Part shown: positions 45,105-55,437 of the stretch, in pieces | How positions within the stretch are numbered: the first letter of the stretch is position 1 | Layout: every line of letters begins with the position of its first letter | From: Phyllosticta citriasiana | Taxonomy: Eukaryota > Ascomycota > Dothideomycetes > Botryosphaeriales > Phyllostictaceae | Assembly (NCBI GenBank): GCA_038021145.1 | Contig: JBBPHT010000005.1 | Location: forward strand, 2,232,001 to 2,296,000 | Direction: 5' to 3' | Length of the DNA stretch: 64,000 bases | The notes under the pieces: generated by a model | What the model was told of the DNA's origin: nothing | The model's database searches: none | What the model saw: the letters and a program-made list of their open reading frames with translations, nothing else | Translations under genes and position numbers: made by a program

Positions 45105-45258
45105 CCCCCCCCCCCCCCCCCCATCCATTCTCCGTCCACGTCCACGACCACTACAACCGCCACAACCACCGCCTCCACCTCCACCACACCACTCTCTCTC
45201 CTCTGCATCTCCGAAAACCCTCCCCACCCACCCACCCCCCCCCCCCCCCCCCCCCCCC
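45105..45258. repeat. Two C homopolymers (C18 at 45105-45122, C24 at 45235-45258)
   Basis: Two uninterrupted C runs flank a CCA/CAC-rich 110-bp stretch, about 320-470 bp before the CON7 start codon on its coding strand. They probably fall in the CON7 leader. Confidence 0.85.
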
Positions 45259-45578
45259 TGCGAGCAATTCCTGCCAGAAGACGCACACTCCCACCCCGTC
45301 CTCCGCCAGCGGGCGCTCGGAGCACCCTAGCCGAGTAGCCTGCACTCAAAGAGGCCGGCCTGCGCATCACCCGCGTCTAAGTTGCACGCTATCGCAACTA
45401 CCGCCTCCCACCGTCAGCTGTTGGATCCCAGCCTCGGTTCCGCACGGCCTAAATCAGTCGTCGTCCACTCGTCGCCCATCCGCAACCACTTGCTGCCTGT
45501 CCGCGCTCTCCTCGTCCGCTCGTTCGTTCGTTGTCCAAGCGGCGAATCATCCGCCGACGCTTGCAAATTAAGCGTGAC

Positions 45579-47261
45579 ATGTCCGCTAGCTATCCCACTC
45601 CCCATCCTACATCATCCGAAAGCCCTTTGTCGCCGAGTCAAAAGCTCGCTCAGCACTTGAACGTCGGACACGCGCAGTCTATGGACGGTAGACAAAACGA
45701 CTATCCGCAGTCAGGTATCACCACCGATCCCTACCTCGTCGCCAACAACGATTCTGAACATCTCGCCAATCCAGATCAAGCATCTGCTGCGCAATATCAA
45801 GGATCCGATCCACGTTCGTCCAACTTTTCCTCGTCTGCCACTCCGACCTCAGACTACGGCCTCAATCCCTCCTCCGCCCGATCGGGCTCCTTTCCAGAAT
45901 ACGTTCAGCGAGGACAGTATCCGCCGCCGGGTCAGCCTCCCACAGCTGCAAACATGGCCCAAGCAACAAGTCCGTCTTTGCCTCTGTCCGATGGCAATGC
46001 TGCCACCAACAATGACCACGCGCAAAGCATCAAGTCTGACTCCGACGTCCCTATAGATCCATCCATTGCCGCCGCGACCAGCCCCACCTACCCGCCTCAC
46101 AATCAATACTCACCCTATCCTCCGGAGCCCCACATGTCTCAGTATGGCGGCCACCCGGGCACGCCCGTCTACACAGCGCGTCCCGACTGGGCGTCGCAAT
46201 ATCCTCACATGTACGGCCACGCGCCCGTCTCAACCGGCGCGCCTGCGCCCTCCATGGTCTCGCCTGTCCAGCGGCCTCCCGGGGTAAGCGCGATGCTACG
46301 AGCTTCGACTTGCTCCATTCTGACCTTCAAACAGGGCGGCCACCCTCTTTCGACCGTTTACTCGTTCGTTCCGATTCCCGGCGCTCAGCAGCACAAGCGG
46401 CCACGCAGGCGCTACGAAGAGATTGAACGCATGTACAAGTGTGGTTGGAATGGATGTGAAAAGGCCTACGGCACGCTGAACCACCTCAATGCGCACGTCA
46501 CGATGCAGTCGCATGGTCAGAAGCGCACCCCGGAAGGTATGTCAAAATTTTGTTTAGCCGCAACGGCGCGTTCCAAGCGCAACGCGCCATCGCGGGTCAG
46601 GGTACTTGCTCGAGGCGTGTTTGGTGTCGCGGGCTATTTTGGTGGTTCCCGCTCCGTCGGACTCGAATCGCTTTGGTGATGCTCGGAAGCTAGCACAAGC
46701 CCACCCATGCCCTGTCTAGTCTCGACACCAAACGCGCCGCCATGTCTACACTAAATCCTTGTGTAATGGTAGCTGACTATCATCATGACGCAGAGTTCAA
46801 AGAGATTCGCAAGGAGTGGAAGGCCAAGAAGAAAGAGGAAGAGGCTCAGCGCAAGGCGGAGGAGGAGCGTCGGCGGCAGCAGGAGGCTCGCAACCAGGAG
46901 AACAGCAACGCTGAAGCTCCCATGTACGGCGACCGTCAGATGGGTCAGTCGGCGCAGATGGGGGGTCCTCAACTGCCCCCCATCGGTTATGCTCCCGCCG
47001 GTGCTGCGGGCCAGACGACGACACAGTACGGCACCCAGAGCCCAAGTGCAATTGGAGACATGACCCAGTATGCTGCCGCAAACCCACAGCTGTATGGCAG
47101 TGCGTCTAATGCGAGCAGCAGCTACCCTCAGTCGCCGTACGCCCAAGGTCAGCAGATGTACCAACAATGTAAATCGGTCCCCCTTCCCCCCCTCCATGTC
47201 TGGATACATGCTGACCACCTCTCCAGCAACCGATAATGGATCGGCGACATTCCAGCAATAG
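45579..47261 (+). CDS. CON7: Con7-type C2H2 zinc-finger transcription factor
   Basis: Four exons (45579-46283, 46335-46536, 46794-47168, 47227-47261) encode 438 aa. The first 250 residues are Ser/Pro/Gln-rich and disordered, as in activation regions. Exon 2 carries the single zinc finger: C271-x4-C276-x12-H289-x5-H295 (YKCGWNGCEKAYGTLNHLNAH), preceded by KRPRRRYEEIERM and followed across the exon join by GQKRTPEEFKEIRKEWKAK, the signature of Con7. A basic-acidic coiled coil comes next (KKKEEEAQRKAEEERRR). In Magnaporthe and Fusarium, Con7 controls conidium shape, appressorium formation and cell-wall genes. Intron 1 (51 nt) has no in-frame stop, so an unspliced isoform with 17 extra residues is possible; intron 2 is long (257 nt). 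The start at 45579 is the first ATG in the coding frame. The gene stands alone in about 15 kb. Confidence 0.92.
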
Positions 47262-48203
47262 ATTCATCCTCAAGTCCTTATCATTCGTCAGCCGTTTGCC
47301 CTTCCTGTTTTGTCTGCGCAGCATGGTTGCATTTGCGTTCGGTTTGTGTTATGCATTTTCGCGCGGGGGTGGCTCCATTTCTTTCGGGGTGTTGCGGTCA
47401 CGAATTTCGGGGTCAAAGCGAGTCTACGATAATGACGACTGAACGGTCGGTCGCGCCCCAGCTCTCTGGTCGACGGCGCTCGGCCTGTCTCCTAGCGGTT
47501 TCGGAAACCCGACAACGGCGGCGTAGCAGCTTCGACAAGGCCTGGCGCTCAGATTCAACCAACCAGCATTTCAACCTCTACGGTTTTGTCTCCTCAATTG
47601 GGCTCGGAAAAGCAAAAGCGAAAAAACTCTTTCAGGAGTTCTTGGACAGGACGACCTCTACACTCTCTTCGTCTCTCGCTCATCGAAAATTCTCTCGCTT
47701 GGGAGCATCGGAATCTACTGGTGCATTCTCTCCGAACAGAGTCTTGTGTGTGGGTGTTGAGGAAGCAGAAGCTTTTGTTGCGGGGAAAATCAACAAGGTC
47801 GTTCACAATCGGGAAAAGTCTCCGGCCGGCTGCCACAACAAGAAGCATACTCCCCTCCTCAAATCCACGCCACGAAAATTCCATCCGTCGACTCAGGAGC
47901 TTCTTTCTAGAGACGTGCATACAATCCCGGAGTCCATGAAACAATTGCCGTCTTTTCATTTTTCCTGGCTTTCGTTTCTTTTCCTTTTCCTTTTTTTTTT
48001 TTTTTTTTTGCTCTTATTCAATTCATGCTGTCTGTGTTGCTTGATCGTCCTTTTTTCAACTTTCCCTGTTTCTACTATAAGCGTGCTGTGTGAATGGGGT
48101 GACAAGCGAGCGGGGCCACGTAGTAGTGGGGGGAAGCGTTTCTGGAAGCTGGAGTTTTGAGCGTGTAATGGGAAGGGGGGATTTGAAGTGGCTTAAAGGG
48201 GTA

Positions 48204-48234
<31 letters not shown>
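48204..48234. repeat. G31 homopolymer
   Basis: An uninterrupted run of 31 G is seen directly. Such runs are rare and can form stacked quadruplexes; the exact length may also be affected by sequencing. Confidence 0.85.
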
Positions 48235-48235
<1 letters not shown>

Positions 48236-48852
48236 AGGTGAAGCCAGCTAGGATTCGGTAGTCGTAGTGGTGGCGGTGTGGCTTGGGAAGGCCCAACGCG
48301 GTGGCTTGCTGGGGACACGCTGGAAGAGCAAAGACGAGATGTCCAACGTATGGTCGAGAGGGAAATGCATGATTTTGCGTCATCATCATCATCATCATCA
48401 CGAGGCGACGAGACTGCTGCAGTTGTCGTGTGTGGATGATTGTGGGAATAGGGATGGATGGATGGAGTGGGAAAAGAGCACAAGGAAAATCGGTGCCGAC
48501 TCGATGGATGGAAAGACGGCGGTGTCAGGAGAGTCACATCTTGCAGCCACGTCCCATCCCGACTTTCCCTTTTTTCCTCTCCTCCTCTTTCCCTCCAGCC
48601 CCCCTCATCCCATCGCCGCATCCGGACATTGGGGGGTGGTGATGTGACTCTTGAAGGGCGACGACGACGACGACGACGACGACGGCGACGGAGTGGGCAG
48701 GGTGGCTGAACAACTCTTGTCTTCGGTCGTGGTAGTGGTGGTAGTGGTGGCGGCGGCGGCGGGTGAACAAAACCAGGGGAAGAAAAAGAAAAATGAAAGA
48801 AAAAAAAACCTTTTTTTGAAATTACATCAAACCTTTTGTACGAGTACACATA

Positions 48853-48853
<1 letters not shown>

Positions 48854-48944
<91 letters not shown>
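48854..48944. repeat. Long AC dinucleotide microsatellite (about 45 units)
   Basis: A near-perfect 91-bp AC tract ends in CATACATACATATG. It gives Val/Cys and His/Thr spurious frames on the two strands. Confidence 0.95.
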
Positions 48945-48948
<4 letters not shown>

Positions 48949-49319
48949 TACATATGAACAAGCAATCTTGCTCTGTCTATCCGTCTGTACTGTATGTCTG
49001 TACTGTCCGTCTGCCCCTCCTCCTCCACACGCTCCCATCTTCCATCCTTCACTTCGTGTCTTTTATCTTTTGCCCGTCATCGACATTTCTCTACTCTACC
49101 CACCTCGTCCGCGCGCAAGGTGCCAGATGCCAAGCCAGTAGGCGACGCACGACGCTCTTCGACTTCGATACTTGTAGACGACGGGTGTTTGTTTATTTGT
49201 TTGTTTATTTGTACTTTGACTGACTCGTGTCGGTATGGGTAATGTTCCAGATCAAATCAGATCAGACTAGATCAGACCAGAGTAGAGGAGATCAGGCTGG
49301 CTATGGACGACGGTAAGCG

Positions 49320-49392
49320 CAGGTAGGTGTGTAGGTAGGTAGGTGTGTAGGTAGGTAGGTAGGTAGGTAGGTAGGTAAATAGGTAGGTAGGG
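49320..49392. repeat. GTAG tetranucleotide array
   Basis: GTAG units with a few GTGT variants run for about 73 bp. Confidence 0.9.
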
Positions 49393-49763
49393 AGGCAGAG
49401 CATGGAGTCAATGGCAAGAATACCTCCCTCTCTGGTCCAGACTACTACCTACAACATGCCGGTGCAAAAAGCAGCCAGCAGACGGATGCCCAATTGCAGC
49501 TGTTCCGGTCGTGCACGTCATCGAGATTGATCGATTGATTTCTCCGAGCAGCTCGCCCGTGTCGAGGAGAGGGACCGCTGCTGCTGCTTACATCATTCTC
49601 GCGATTAAACGTCCTGACGCGTATTCTCCCACCCAATCTTCTTCTTTCGCTCAGGCCAATGATTGGTCGACGAGGCTTCAAGAAGTCGAGTGAAACAAAG
49701 ACCACTCTCGTTGACTTTGTCGTTGGCAATTCGTCTCACGTCACAATTTAACAAAGCTGCTGG

Positions 49764-49788
<25 letters not shown>
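49764..49788. repeat. T25 homopolymer
   Basis: An uninterrupted run of 25 T is seen directly, in the gene-free region. Confidence 0.9.
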
Positions 49789-49794
<6 letters not shown>

Positions 49795-52294
49795 TCTATC
49801 GCAGTAGTGAGTGATTTCAATTTCCCTCGTCGCACAGTTGGCCAATAAGCAGCCAACGATCGCACGCGAGCGAGCGAGTGAGTGAGGCAAAGAAAGAGAA
49901 AGAGAAGATGGGCCAGAGAAGAAGAGAGAAGGGGTGAGCAAGAGGAGGGACAACAGAAGGCGTAAGGGGGGAAAAAGAGATATATCACATTTTCCTCGTC
50001 CCCGTCGTGTCTTTTTTTCTTTTCTTTTTTCTTTTTTTTTTTCTCGCTCGCCTTTCAGCTCCGTCTGTCTGTCTGTCTGTCTGTCTGCCTGTCTGTCAGT
50101 CTGTCGATCAATATTACTCGATTACTGGATGTGAATCCAGACGGACAGGGCTGCATGTGTATGTATGCATGCATGTATGTCGACACACTCTCTCCCTGCT
50201 TGTGCAAGCTGGCTGGCTGGGTAGGGGAAGGGAGGGGGAGCAGTTTTGTGTGTATGTGTGCGTCCGGGGGCGAAAACACGATACTTTGTTGTCATCGTGA
50301 TTGTCATTCGTCATTTCATCACTGTCTGTCTGTGTTTTGACAGCGAACCAGGCAGGTGGTGAGAGCGAGTTCCACAGGTGTGAAATGATCCGGCAGCTGG
50401 TCTTTTGCGGGTATATAGTTTAGCATGCCATTGACACATACATGTCGTCGACACAGCAGCGGCAGCACCAACGACGACGACGAAAGTGACTTGTGATTTG
50501 CCAGGCTGGCAGGCTGGCTGCCCAGTGCGTTCCCAACGAACGATGACCGACCCGCCCGCCCGACCTGATCTTTGTTGGTTGCCGCCACTAGCTACCTGCT
50601 CGTCGGCGTGCGTGGGTGCGTGCGTCGCACATACGTGCTCGCGGACGTGCCAACCAGGCAGGCAGGCAGGCCAGTGCTACCCTGGGATGGTCTGTGGTTG
50701 TTGAAGGGCAGGAAAAAAAAAAAAAAAAAAAAGAGTGCTCTGTAGCCCACCTCACCCAATCTGGGGTCCCACACGAAGAGGGCAGACAGGGCCGTGTTGT
50801 GTGTTGCGTGCGTGCGGTGTGGACGTGCACGCCCTGTGAATTTATTTTTTTTCGCCCTCATTTTGCTTGCCCTTGACATCTGGACGTGCTGGATTACGAT
50901 GCCCTGCCCGCCCTCGCTTGGGCGGCCGGGGTGGGGTACAAGTGTGGTGGGGTGAGTGATACAGTGGAAACGTGTTGGCTTTTGCTTTCCCTCTGTCTCG
51001 CTCTCTCGCGCTTGTTTTTCCGCCGCCACCTCGTTGGGCAGACGTTGGGCAGACTCGCTACTAACACTGTCAGTCAAGCACATTGTTCTCCCAGACTCGT
51101 GTGATGAGCAGGGGGGATGGCAAGTAGTAGTCTCTTTTTTTTTCTTTTTTTTTTTCTGTTTCTCCGCGCCGGAACGCATGGATCAGAGCGGAGCAGAAGA
51201 CAAGCAATGACATGTTCCCGTCCGGCCTGAGTAGTGTGCACGCGGATAACGGCACAGCGTGTGCTGCCCAGCTGAGACTCGACTGAGAGGTCCATAGTCG
51301 ATCCCGAGTCATGGCCCTGGTGGTGGCGTTTTCCATTCCCCCGCTGTACTGCACCCACAGCACTCGTGAGCCATACGCGGTGTCCTGAGGGAGTAAAGGT
51401 GCCGCCGGTGGTTGGATGGACCCGTCCGATCAAGGCGGCGGCCGCCGTGACAGATGGAGGTCTGACTGCGTGGCTCCCGTCCATCGTGCATGTACCTACA
51501 TAGGTGCGGTACGGTGCGTTGGCGTCCGTATCCAGATGGGGAGTGCGTGCTTGGTGTTGCGGTTGGCGGTTCGTCAGCAAGCGGTGCACAGCATGTTATA
51601 CTTTGCATGTTGTGCTTGGATGGCCATGGCTCTCCGGTTAACCTGGGCATTTGTTCATGGTTTTGCTGACGCCCATGAGGCCTGGAATCCAGCACATGGA
51701 GACGTCGGCGGCTGCGCTCGTGACAGAAAGAGCGTCATGGTATCCTCGGGGCGTTGGAAAGCACGTGCGCAAAGCTGAGGAGGTGGATGACAATAGACAT
51801 GACGAGGGGATGGGTGAGTGGACGAAAAGCTTCCACCTGTCCGGCCGACGGCGGTGACACGGCGTGGAGTTGGACCGGAACCCTGCCTTTGAATAGCAGA
51901 AGCGGCGCTACGGGGCTATGTGACATGATGCGTCTGGCTGTACGTCGTCTTGTTGTTTTGCAGTGGTTGGTTGGCTGTCGTCTGTCATATTACACAAGCG
52001 GGCGAGACGCACCCGACAGCGAGAATGAATTGTCCACGACACAACAAAGGGCTGCCATGGAGGCGTGGACGAGGTGGTGGAAGTTGGTCTGTCGTCAAAA
52101 CAGCGTTTGGCAGCCACAGGGCGCTAGCAAAGGTTGACCGACACCATGATGCTTGCACCCGAAGACTAGGCTAGGAACCGGGTCATTGACGTCGGTGTTG
52201 CACTACATTTGATGCATGCGATTCATTTTGTTTTCCGACCTAGCCAGCCAGACAGTAACCAGTTAGCCGCAGATCTCCAGAGCAAGCCCACCTC

Positions 52295-52325
52295 GTCCAG
52301 GTCCAGGTCCAGGTCCAGGTCCAGA
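52295..52325. repeat. GTCCAG hexamer array
   Basis: Five GTCCAG units, about 280 bp before the PPR gene, are seen directly. Confidence 0.85.
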
Positions 52326-52470
52326 TCTGGCCTTAAACTGTTCGAGGAGTGGCCCACTCTTTGCCATGTGCTGATGCATGCTTGCTTCTCTTGACTGCCC
52401 TCCACGCTCCATTGAATTGCCTTGACCACCCAGACGACATCGCCGTCGGGTGCGGTGGATGACTGCGTCA

Positions 52471-52478
52471 TCACGTGA
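52471..52478. promoter_or_regulatory. Palindromic TCACGTGA element in the PPR gene promoter
   Basis: An exact TCACGTGA E-box palindrome lies 124 bp before the PPR gene's start codon. It matches the site bound by Cbf1-type bHLH factors in ascomycetes. Binding is inferred. Confidence 0.45.
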
Positions 52479-52601
52479 CCTTCTCTGCCGCGCCGCGCCG
52501 CGCCGCGCCGCGCCTCTGCGTTTTGGCGCCGCGCAAATGTCACCCCCCAAAAAAACCGCTTCCCTGTGCCAGTCCACGATCCCACATCGCCATCGCTCCC
52601 G

Positions 52602-54836
52602 ATGCGCCGCTTGTTGACCTGCCATTCCTGCCTCTGGCACTGCCTTCGCGCTGTAGCACATCGACCTCTTCTCACCCAACCGACCGCTCTTGTCCGCAAC
52701 CGCCGACTTGTCCTCTCCGCGCCCAGCCGCCGCGGCTATGCTGAGGTCTCGGACACCTACAGCTATGCTCTCCCAAAAGACTATAACGAACACTGGCACC
52801 TCTATGCGCAGGATGAGTTAGCCAAGAACATCAACGCGGAGGCGCTAGACGAAGAAGCAGATCCGGACCAAGTCCAGAGAAGACCAATGAAGATCAGGTT
52901 GGAAGGAGCTGAAAAAGAATTCAACTACAACGCACCAATCGACAACGATCAGCGGAGAAGGATAAAAAAAGAATTGGCGTGGGTGGGCGACGACAGCAAA
53001 AAATTCGCGGACTACGTTTTGAAGCAATTAAGAAACGGCCAAGAGGTAAAGGCTCTGACGAGTCTCCGTGAAATGAGTCCGAAGAGGGATTGTGTGGTTG
53101 GATGGAATCACATCATCAATCATTTCATGAGAAAAGGCTTTGACAAGCTTGCCCTCAAAGCCTTCAATGAGGTTTGCGACCACCACCACCACCATAGCTT
53201 TCCATGACATTACTGACTAATGTTACGGCAGATGAAGAAACGCGGGCAAAAACCAGACTACTACACCTATTCCCTCGTCCTTATAGGCATCTCCAACAAC
53301 GTGGACAAACCCCAAGCACTAACCAACGCCATGGCCGTCTACTACTCCATGTCCGCACCGAACTCGCCCAAAAAACCTACTATCCTCCATACCAACCTGT
53401 TTCTCAAGGTTTGCGCCAAGGCAAAAGCCTTCGACCAACTCTGGGCCGTCGCAGGTCAAATTCCCGACAGTGGACCTAGCGCCGCGGACGGTGCCACGTA
53501 CTCAATCATCCTGAACGCGTTGAAGGACGAGTCGATGCGCCCGATAGAGGGTGAGAGCGTAGAAGACAGCCAGAGGAGGAGGGACCAGGCAATCACTGAC
53601 TCTCGTAAGATTTGGGCAGATATTGTGTCAAAATGGCGAGCGCAGGATTTGACCATAGACGAGGGTGTGGTCCTGTCCATGGCCAAGATTCTTCTGGGTG
53701 GATCTCGGCCTCGAGATCACGACGACCTGTTCTCACTTGTCGAGCAGACAATGGGAATCCCCCGCATGACGCCTCGTATCTCTTCTGAGCCGGATCCCCT
53801 GCAAATGAAACCAACTGCTGCTTTCAACGTGCCTCTGAGCGGCAAGCCCCTGCACAACATAGCTCCAGGCCACGAGTTTGACTCTTTGAGCCCACCCAGG
53901 GCTGTTGGCGGCTGGACAAAACCGAAGGACTTCGTCAGGCCCAGCAACATCACTCTCACACTGCTCATGGAAGCCTGTTTAAAGACCATGTCCAAGCAGG
54001 GGGCCGACAACTATTGGAACATCCTGACAAGTCCAGACACTTATGACATCGAGCCCGATGAGCCATCGATTCGTGCTTACCTGCGGGTTCACAGGGTTTT
54101 CAGGTCCTCGGCAGATGCTCTTCAACTCGTCCAGACACACTTTGTAGACGGAAATCAACGAATCACGCACGCCATCTTCCGCATCGCCATGAGCGCGTGC
54201 GCACGCGACTCCAGAAACAAAAAGAGCCTTGAATATGCCACACAGCTCATAGAGTGGATGGAGCGAATGTTGCCTGATGTAGACATGTCCACCGTTAGCA
54301 TGTACTTGTCGCGAGTGCTTGACTCACAGGATGGCGCCGACGTGCTCAAGGCGTTCGAGCGGGTTGAGCCCATGTACCGCAACGTGCGAAGCATGCTGAG
54401 CTACGGCAAGTTCAACGGATCAAGAATGGACGAATCAGAGCGGGAGGCCGCATACGACGTGATGAAGCGAATGGTTTCTTGTTGCGACAGGCTCATCAAC
54501 AAGGCAGAAGCTCCTCGAGAGCTGTGGTCCGAGTTGGGGAAAAAGAAATCGGAAATCACAGCGTTTCTCACCAGAGCCTTTGACAAGCACATGGTCAAAA
54601 GAGGGTATGATCGGGAGCTGGTCAAGGAGCGGAGAAAGGCAAAGGAACAAGAAAGAATAGGGAGGCAGCAGCTCAAGCAGGGAGTCGTGAGGAAGGAGAA
54701 GCCGGCATTTTTGGGGGAACCGCGGCCGTACCAGCAAGAGAGTTGGACGGCAGAAGCTCAAAAGAGCAAAAGGCAGGATATCGACGACCGGAAAAGGTTG
54801 CGGGCTTCGGAAGCAGGAGAAGAGAGTGGATGGTGA
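52602..54836 (+). CDS. Mitochondrial pentatricopeptide-repeat (PPR) protein, possibly Ccm1-like
   Basis: Two exons, 52602-53171 and 53232-54836, with a 60-nt intron (weak donor GTTTGC, acceptor GGCAG) encode 724 aa. The N-terminus is basic and Ser/Arg/Leu-rich without acidic residues for about 45 residues (MRRLLTCHSCLWHCLRAVAH...), a likely mitochondrial presequence. PPR-type helical pairs are visible around the exon join (WNHIINHFMRKGFDKLALKAFNE then MKKRGQKPDYYTYSLVLIGI), in TNLFLKVCAKAKAFDQLWAVA and GATYSIILNALKDE, and more weakly to about residue 600. The C-terminus is Lys/Glu-rich. PPR proteins bind organellar RNA; the length and layout resemble fungal Ccm1 (15S rRNA stability), but I am unsure of the orthology. 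Confidence 0.83.
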
Positions 54837-55437
54837 GAGAAAGGGGAGCCGGCGAATAAAGATGTGACGGGTCCATATTGTTCTTGGTGCCCAGAATAGC
54901 ATCGTCTCGTCACGATTAGCCGACATCGAGGATCAGTGATGGAGGCCGGTTTTCTGCCGGGCGGCTTCGAGGAGCGGCGGCCAATGGGGCAGCTCACGTT
55001 GTATTCATTGATTTGCGCAAGCCTCCTATTCCAGCTCAGATTGCACGCTCAGACTCGTGCATATCCCTTTCAGAGGGTGTAAAACGGAAATTCGTCGGAG
55101 GCCGGAAATTGGTGCTGGGTCTTTGGCACAGTTGGAGTCGACAGCTGGAGGCGCCAATGGATGAGAAGAGCAGACAGTGATTGAGGTTTGTTTGTATGAG
55201 GACGAATGTTGGATGGATAGTGTACAGTAGATGAGTATCGAGAGAGCAGTCGTCGACCCGTCCAGATGCAGGTGGCCGCATCCGGTCGACGGGGTCCGTG
55301 CGGCTGAGTAATCGCACGACCGAGTCATGAACCGCTGCCGCGTCCCCGAGCTTCCATTGCGACCTGACTGACGGTCTACCTATAAGCTCCTTGCCTGACG
55401 CCCGTCGTTATTGTCCCAACATCCTCCACTTTCAAAA
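54837..55437. other. Intergenic region between the PPR gene and SFH5
   Basis: 601 bp with the PPR gene 3' end and the SFH5 promoter. No other signal was seen. Confidence 0.5.

Larger units (their letters stand above)
37483..45578. other. 8.1-kb gene-poor region upstream of CON7
   Basis: No gene is supported. The left part (37500-39430) looks less GC-rich than its surroundings and could be decayed sequence; no transposase or reverse-transcriptase motif is readable. From 39.8 kb on, simple repeats dominate: ACA (39886-39917), GTAG/GGCA runs (40020-40190), CAG-CCAG (40270-40322), ACCA (40515-40542), GGA (41318-41370), GA/TC tracts (44341-44547), CAGTGC/CAGTAC hexamers (44984-45033) and C18 and C24 runs. 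The last 1 kb or so is probably the CON7 promoter and leader. A 302-codon minus-strand frame at 43086-43994 lacks any family feature. Confidence 0.55.
47262..52601. other. 5.3-kb gene-poor, repeat-dense region downstream of CON7
   Basis: No gene is supported. A 277-codon plus-strand frame (47327-48160) directly after CON7 runs into a T19 tract and shows no family feature. Simple repeats: T19 (47991-48009), G31 (48204-48234), CAT units (48380-48400), GAC units (48659-48690), AC tract (48854-48944), GTAG array (49320-49392), T25 (49764-49788), GTCT array (50065-50100), A20 (50713-50732), GTCCAG hexamers (52295-52325) and GCCGC units (52486-52514). The last 150 bp are the PPR gene promoter. Confidence 0.55.

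Noticed and set aside
8722..46334. Idea that stop-free introns of 3n length are enriched in this window
   Set aside because: I counted four clear cases (9030-9089, 10621-10674, 33095-33166, 46284-46334) among about 34 introns. A rough estimate of one third being 3n and about a third of those lacking stops predicts about four, so there is no excess.
47327..48160. 277-codon plus-strand frame after CON7
   Set aside because: It begins in the CON7 3' region, ends in a translated T19 tract and has no domain. It is more likely 3' UTR or spacer.
48822..49052. Cys/Val-repeat frames at 48.8-49.0 kb
   Set aside because: They are direct translations of the AC dinucleotide tract.
40490..52330. Short regularly spaced repeats as a CRISPR-like array
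   Set aside because: They are simple tandem microsatellites without unique spacers, in a eukaryotic genome.
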